NCBI GenBank assembly: GCA_047612485.1
Contig: JBLGAT010000102.1
Coordinates: 1 to 9,073 of the forward strand
From: Sediminicola sp047612485
GTDB taxonomy: Bacteria > Bacteroidota > Bacteroidia > Flavobacteriales > Flavobacteriaceae
Direction: 5' to 3'
Length of the DNA: 9,073 bases
Shown: in pieces, positions 5,818-9,073 of the stretch
Layout: each line of letters begins with the position of its first letter
Position numbering within the stretch: the first letter of the stretch is position 1
Translations under genes and position numbers: made by a program
The notes under the pieces: model-generated
The model's input: the letters and a program-made list of their open reading frames with translations, nothing else
Told to the model about the DNA's origin: nothing
Database searches by the model: none

Positions 5818-8214
5818 TTATTTCTCGTTACTGTTGAGTTCTTCTTTTGGAAGAATATCAATCTGTGGTTTTTTAAGCACGGTTTTATTCGCGATACTTC
5901 GTTCCAAGGATAGTAATAAACTTGGCAAAAGGATAAGATTGGCAAGCATGGCAAACAATAATGTTGCAGAAACCAAGGCCCCTAATGCCACGGTTCCCCC
6001 AAAACTGGATATCATAAATACAGAAAAGCCAAAGAAAAGGACGATAGATGTGTAGAACATACTTACTCCAGTTTCCCTCAATGCGGCATAAACGGATTTT
6101 TTGATCCTCCAGTGGTTTGCGATAAGTTCTTGCCGGTATTTGGCCAGAAAATGGATGGTATCATCCACCGATATTCCAAACGCTATACTAAACACCAAAA
6201 TGGTGGAAGGCTTTATAGGAACTCCAGCAAAGCCCATAACCCCTGCCGTTATGACCAAGGGCAAAAGGTTGGGGATCAGTGAAATTACGATCATTCTAAA
6301 GGAACGGAACAGATAGGCCATGAATAGGCCGATCAGGCCTATGGCTAGCGTCAATGACATAACCAGGTTTTTAACCAAGTATTTTGTTCCTTTTAAAAAC
6401 AACAGGGCCTTGCCCGTGAGATATACATTATATCTATCTGCAGGGAAAATCTTATCGATGTTCTCCTGAAGTTTTCCTTGGATTTCTTCCATTCGTTCCG
6501 TGTTCACGTCCTTCATGTAAGTGGTGATCCTAGCGGTCTGGCCCGTGCTATCTACGAAGCTTTTCAGGAGGTTGCCATCATTGGATGATTTTCTCGCAAC
6601 ATCCATGATAAACGTGCTTTCCTGGGTAGTGGGCAACTGATAGTATTTTGGAATCCCGTTATAAAAGGCCTGTTTGGAATATTTCACCATATTAACAACA
6701 GAAATGGGCTTGGATAATTCCGGGATTTCATGGATCACGTCCCCGATTTGATCCATTTTCCTTAGGTTGGCAGCTTTTAGGACTCCTTTTTTGCGTTCCG
6801 TATCCACCACAATTTCTACCGGCATAATGCCATCGAATTCCTCCTCAAAAAATCGAATGTCCTGAAAGAACTCTGCATTTTTGGGCATGTCCTCAATAGG
6901 GCTACCGGAAATTTTTATTTGATACATCCCAATGATACTGACCACCAAAAGGGCAATGGAGGTAATGTATACAGTAATTCTTCTTTCCCTAACTATCCTT
7001 TCCATCCAGTTGACGAAGGTTTCAATCCATTTGGTGTTCAAGTGTTTCAAATGCTTGGTCTTGGGTAAGGGCATAAAACTGTAAAGAATGGGAATGATCA
7101 ATAGTGAAAGGATAAAAATCCCGATAATATTCATGGAAGCTACTATACCAAATTCTTTCAAAAGTTTACTGTCCGTAATGATAAAGGTGGCGAAACCGGA
7201 TGCGGTCGTAATGTTTGTCATGAGGGTGGCATTTCCTATTTTGGAAATGACACGCTGAAGGGAAAGGGCCTGGTTCCCGTGTTTCTTTACTTCCTGTTGG
7301 TACTTATTGATCAAGAAGATACAGTTGGGGATACCGATCACAATGATAAGGGGTGGTATCAAGGCCGTTAGCACAGTTATTTCATATCTCAAAAGGCCAA
7401 GGATACCAAACGCCCACATCACCCCAATGATCACAACGAACATGGAGATAAAAGTTGCCCTGAAGCTTCTAAAGAAAAAGAAGAAAATCACGGAAGTTAC
7501 CGCCAAAGCAGCTAGAATAAATTTTCCGATTTCGTCAATGATATTCTGGGAATTCATTGTCCTTACGTAGGGCATGCCTGAAATATGGACATCCATACCA
7601 GTTTCATTTTCAAAATTGACAATTAGTTTGTTGAAATCTTGAAGTATAAAATCCTTTCGCACCGATGTGTTCACGATATCCTTATCTAAATAAATCAAGG
7701 TCCTTACCGTTTTGCTCTCTTTGTTGAAGATCACATCGTCATAGAAAGGAAGATCGTTGAACAGATGGTTGGTTAAGCTATCTATTTCTTTTTTGGTGGT
7801 AGGTGTTTTTTTGATGAAGGGCCTTAATATAAACTCTTGTTTTTCATTGTCTTTTTCCAATTCCTGTAAATTGTCTGTCGACAATACAAAATCTACTTCA
7901 GGAAAGGCATCCAATTGTTTGCTGAGCTTGTTCCAGCGGTTGAATTTCTCAGGAGTGAACAAGGAGCTATCCCTAACAGCTATGACCACCACATTTCCTT
8001 CTTCACCAAATTGTTCCAAGAAAGAAAGGTATTCCACGTTTACCGGATGATCGTCCGGCAACAGGTTTGCTTCTGAATTTGAAAATCGCATGTTTTCCCA
8101 TTGAAGAGAAAGGAAAACCGTAATCGCAGCAATGAGTATTAAGATAAAGATTCTATTGCGCAAGATCAGCCTGGCCGTTTTCGCCCAGAACCCTTGAGTA
8201 AGCTTAGCTACCAT
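5818..8214 (-). CDS. RND/MMPL-family exporter (hydrophobe exporter type)
   Basis: A 798-residue inner-membrane transporter with the duplicated RND layout: helix 1 (about 20-37), a large periplasmic loop (40-225), helices 2-6 (about 228-380), helix 7 (412-434), a second periplasmic loop (435-610) and helices 8-12 (about 613-765). The two halves show matching segments, FFFRSFRATFISM in the first and LFRSFRMIVISL in the second. Helix 10 carries the acidic pair Asp684-Asp685 (GISVDDTIHF) expected of a proton-driven RND pump, but the equivalent place in helix 4 is Pro296-Asn297. The size is smaller than AcrB-type pumps (over 1000 residues) and fits the MMPL/HAE3-like group that moves lipids or other hydrophobic molecules. 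No membrane-fusion or TolC-type gene is adjacent. The start at 8214 is supported by a promoter 20 bases upstream and a basic N-terminus. The cargo is unknown; a lipid is a guess. Confidence 0.88.
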   Translation of the reverse strand: MVAKLTQGFWAKTARLILRNRIFILILIAAITVFLSLQWENMRFSNSEANLLPDDHPVNVEYLSFLEQFGEEGNVVVIAVRDSSLFTPEKFNRWNKLSKQLDAFPEVDFVLSTDNLQELEKDNEKQEFILRPFIKKTPTTKKEIDSLTNHLFNDLPFYDDVIFNKESKTVRTLIYLDKDIVNTSVRKDFILQDFNKLIVNFENETGMDVHISGMPYVRTMNSQNIIDEIGKFILAALAVTSVIFFFFFRSFRATFISMFVVIIGVMWAFGILGLLRYEITVLTALIPPLIIVIGIPNCIFLINKYQQEVKKHGNQALSLQRVISKIGNATLMTNITTASGFATFIITDSKLLKEFGIVASMNIIGIFILSLLIIPILYSFMPLPKTKHLKHLNTKWIETFVNWMERIVRERRITVYITSIALLVVSIIGMYQIKISGSPIEDMPKNAEFFQDIRFFEEEFDGIMPVEIVVDTERKKGVLKAANLRKMDQIGDVIHEIPELSKPISVVNMVKYSKQAFYNGIPKYYQLPTTQESTFIMDVARKSSNDGNLLKSFVDSTGQTARITTYMKDVNTERMEEIQGKLQENIDKIFPADRYNVYLTGKALLFLKGTKYLVKNLVMSLTLAIGLIGLFMAYLFRSFRMIVISLIPNLLPLVITAGVMGFAGVPIKPSTILVFSIAFGISVDDTIHFLAKYRQELIANHWRIKKSVYAALRETGVSMFYTSIVLFFGFSVFMISSFGGTVALGALVSATLLFAMLANLILLPSLLLSLERSIANKTVLKKPQIDILPKEELNSNEK

Positions 8215-8233
8215 CGAGATTTTTTATTGGTGT

Positions 8234-8241
8234 CAAAGGTA
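8234..8241 (-). promoter_or_regulatory. Bacteroidota -7 promoter element of the RND exporter gene
   Basis: TACCTTTG on the minus strand (8241-8234) is an exact match to TAnnTTTG. It is 19 bases before the exporter's ATG, inside the 47-base spacer after the DUF5686-type gene. The -33 TTG/TTTG is not exact: the upstream region at the right spacing overlaps the stop codon of the previous gene and reads TTTTTAG. It suggests that the exporter can be transcribed on its own with a leader of only about 12-15 bases. Confidence 0.5.
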
Positions 8242-8261
8242 GAAAATCCTTGCTAACGTTC

Positions 8262-9073
8262 CTAAAAACCAGAACCGAAAAAATAAGTGAATTTAAACGA
8301 GATATTATCGTCGAAAGTAGGGAGGTGATAGGCCCCATGTCTGTAAAAAAAGCTGAGACCAAAACCGGCCAAAATCCTGTTCAACTCTATGCCACTTTCA
8401 AAATAGCCCTTATTTAAAGAACCAAAATTAAGACCATTATGATTTTCAATGTTGGAAACATCCCCAATGACACTTCTGGTAATTAAAACCAATTGGGGCT
8501 TTATGCGGCCACTTATCTTAAAGGGCCTTAGTGTATGTCTTATTTGACCCATAACAAAACGGTCCGAGAAGAATTCATCAAAGAACATGGTTTCAAAACT
8601 TTCCCTTCCAGTCACCGAAAATCGGTCCATAATAACACTCCCTTCAGGTTGGTTTGGCGAGGCGTGGTAGAGATGGGTAAGGGGGATGTCCCCGAAGGCA
8701 AAGCCGCTATTGAACAAAATTTCCGTTCTGGTTTTGTTCAAGAACCGTTTGACATAAAAGGCCTTGAAGTTGAATTTTGTAAAATTAAAATCACCCTCCA
8801 TGACATTGGGGAGACTTTGTGAAACTTGCAGTATAAACTGGGGAAATCCATCTTTTAGGGTTCTCTTTTCCTGTTGGGTCTGCATATACTCGGAAAAAGG
8901 GTTCCATTGGAAACTCAAGGTAGCCTCGGTTAAGTCATAGGTGGTGTAACTTTGCCCATCCAATACGTAAGTGTAATTATAAGTGGGGTCATTAAAGCTT
9001 TTGGAGAATTGCATTCTCCCGTTCAACTTGGAGGTGAAGTCATGTTCCAAGAACACAGAGGTGCTTTTGGTGG
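8262..9073 (-). CDS. DUF5686-type outer-membrane protein, C-terminal part, 5' end cut by window edge
   Basis: The frame is open to the right edge; a GTG at 9056 is preceded by sense codons (TKSTS) and is probably internal. About 270 residues are visible, with alternating amphipathic strands, frequent aromatic residues and a C-terminal Phe after FKFTYFFGSG, typical of an outer-membrane barrel. Phrases such as GDIPLTHLYHASPNQP (122-137 from the GTG), ESFETMFFDEFFSDRFVMGQI (152-172), LNKGYFESGIELN (214-226) and FYRHGAYHLPTFDDNISFKF agree with my recollection of the end of Bacteroidota DUF5686 proteins. Those are large (often about 800 residues) and start with a carboxypeptidase-like regulatory domain, here outside the window. 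Function is not known; location in the outer membrane is well supported. It precedes the RND exporter on the same strand with a 47-base gap. A TonB-dependent receptor end is less likely because the characteristic phrases differ. Confidence 0.75.
   Translation of the reverse strand, partial: TKSTSVFLEHDFTSKLNGRMQFSKSFNDPTYNYTYVLDGQSYTTYDLTEATLSFQWNPFSEYMQTQQEKRTLKDGFPQFILQVSQSLPNVMEGDFNFTKFNFKAFYVKRFLNKTRTEILFNSGFAFGDIPLTHLYHASPNQPEGSVIMDRFSVTGRESFETMFFDEFFSDRFVMGQIRHTLRPFKISGRIKPQLVLITRSVIGDVSNIENHNGLNFGSLNKGYFESGIELNRILAGFGLSFFYRHGAYHLPTFDDNISFKFTYFFGSGF

Noticed and set aside
7307..7570. Plus-strand open frame of 87 codons, lysine- and isoleucine-rich
   Set aside because: Antisense to transmembrane helices of the exporter, which commonly produce such shadows.
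8535..8822. Plus-strand open frame of 95 codons
   Set aside because: Antisense to the DUF5686-type barrel with no independent evidence.

Overview
The window looks like chromosomal DNA from a member of the Bacteroidota, most likely a marine Flavobacteriaceae. The evidence is moderately AT-rich DNA, mostly A-rich gene leaders without a Shine-Dalgarno sequence, TAnnTTTG-type promoter elements, a split ExbD pair with a Bacteroidota-type insertion, a DUF5686-type outer-membrane protein, and an asnS-rpoN gene pair. It is densely coded, with no gene-free stretch over 100 bases. I see no tRNA, rRNA, CRISPR array, insertion sequence or phage gene.

Layout. Positions 1-1403 (+) hold the end of a TonB energiser operon: a two-helix membrane protein cut by the left edge, then two different ExbD proteins; an ExbB gene is expected just outside the window. 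The operon ends at a strong intrinsic terminator (1430-1464). Next comes a small outer-membrane beta-barrel protein (1494-2186, +), which meets a leftward operon tail to tail with a 6-base overlap. That operon, read from right to left, is asnS (asparaginyl-tRNA synthetase), rpoN (sigma-54) and a PAP2-like multi-pass membrane protein whose start overlaps the rpoN stop. Upstream on the same strand are an RND/MMPL-family exporter of 798 residues with its own probable promoter, and the C-terminal part of a large DUF5686-type outer-membrane protein cut by the right edge.

How the genes fit together. Most products act in the cell envelope: ExbD proteins that couple the proton gradient to TonB-dependent outer-membrane transport, two outer-membrane barrels, an RND-type exporter and a PAP2-like membrane protein. 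asnS and rpoN are cytoplasmic housekeeping and regulatory genes. I did not find a clearly new system such as a defence island, biosynthetic cluster or mobile element. The points most worth a second look are a CxxC-bearing insertion in the first ExbD, the undescribed two-helix partner of the ExbB/ExbD complex, the PAP2-like protein translationally coupled to rpoN, and the loss of acidic residues from one half of the RND transporter's proton relay.
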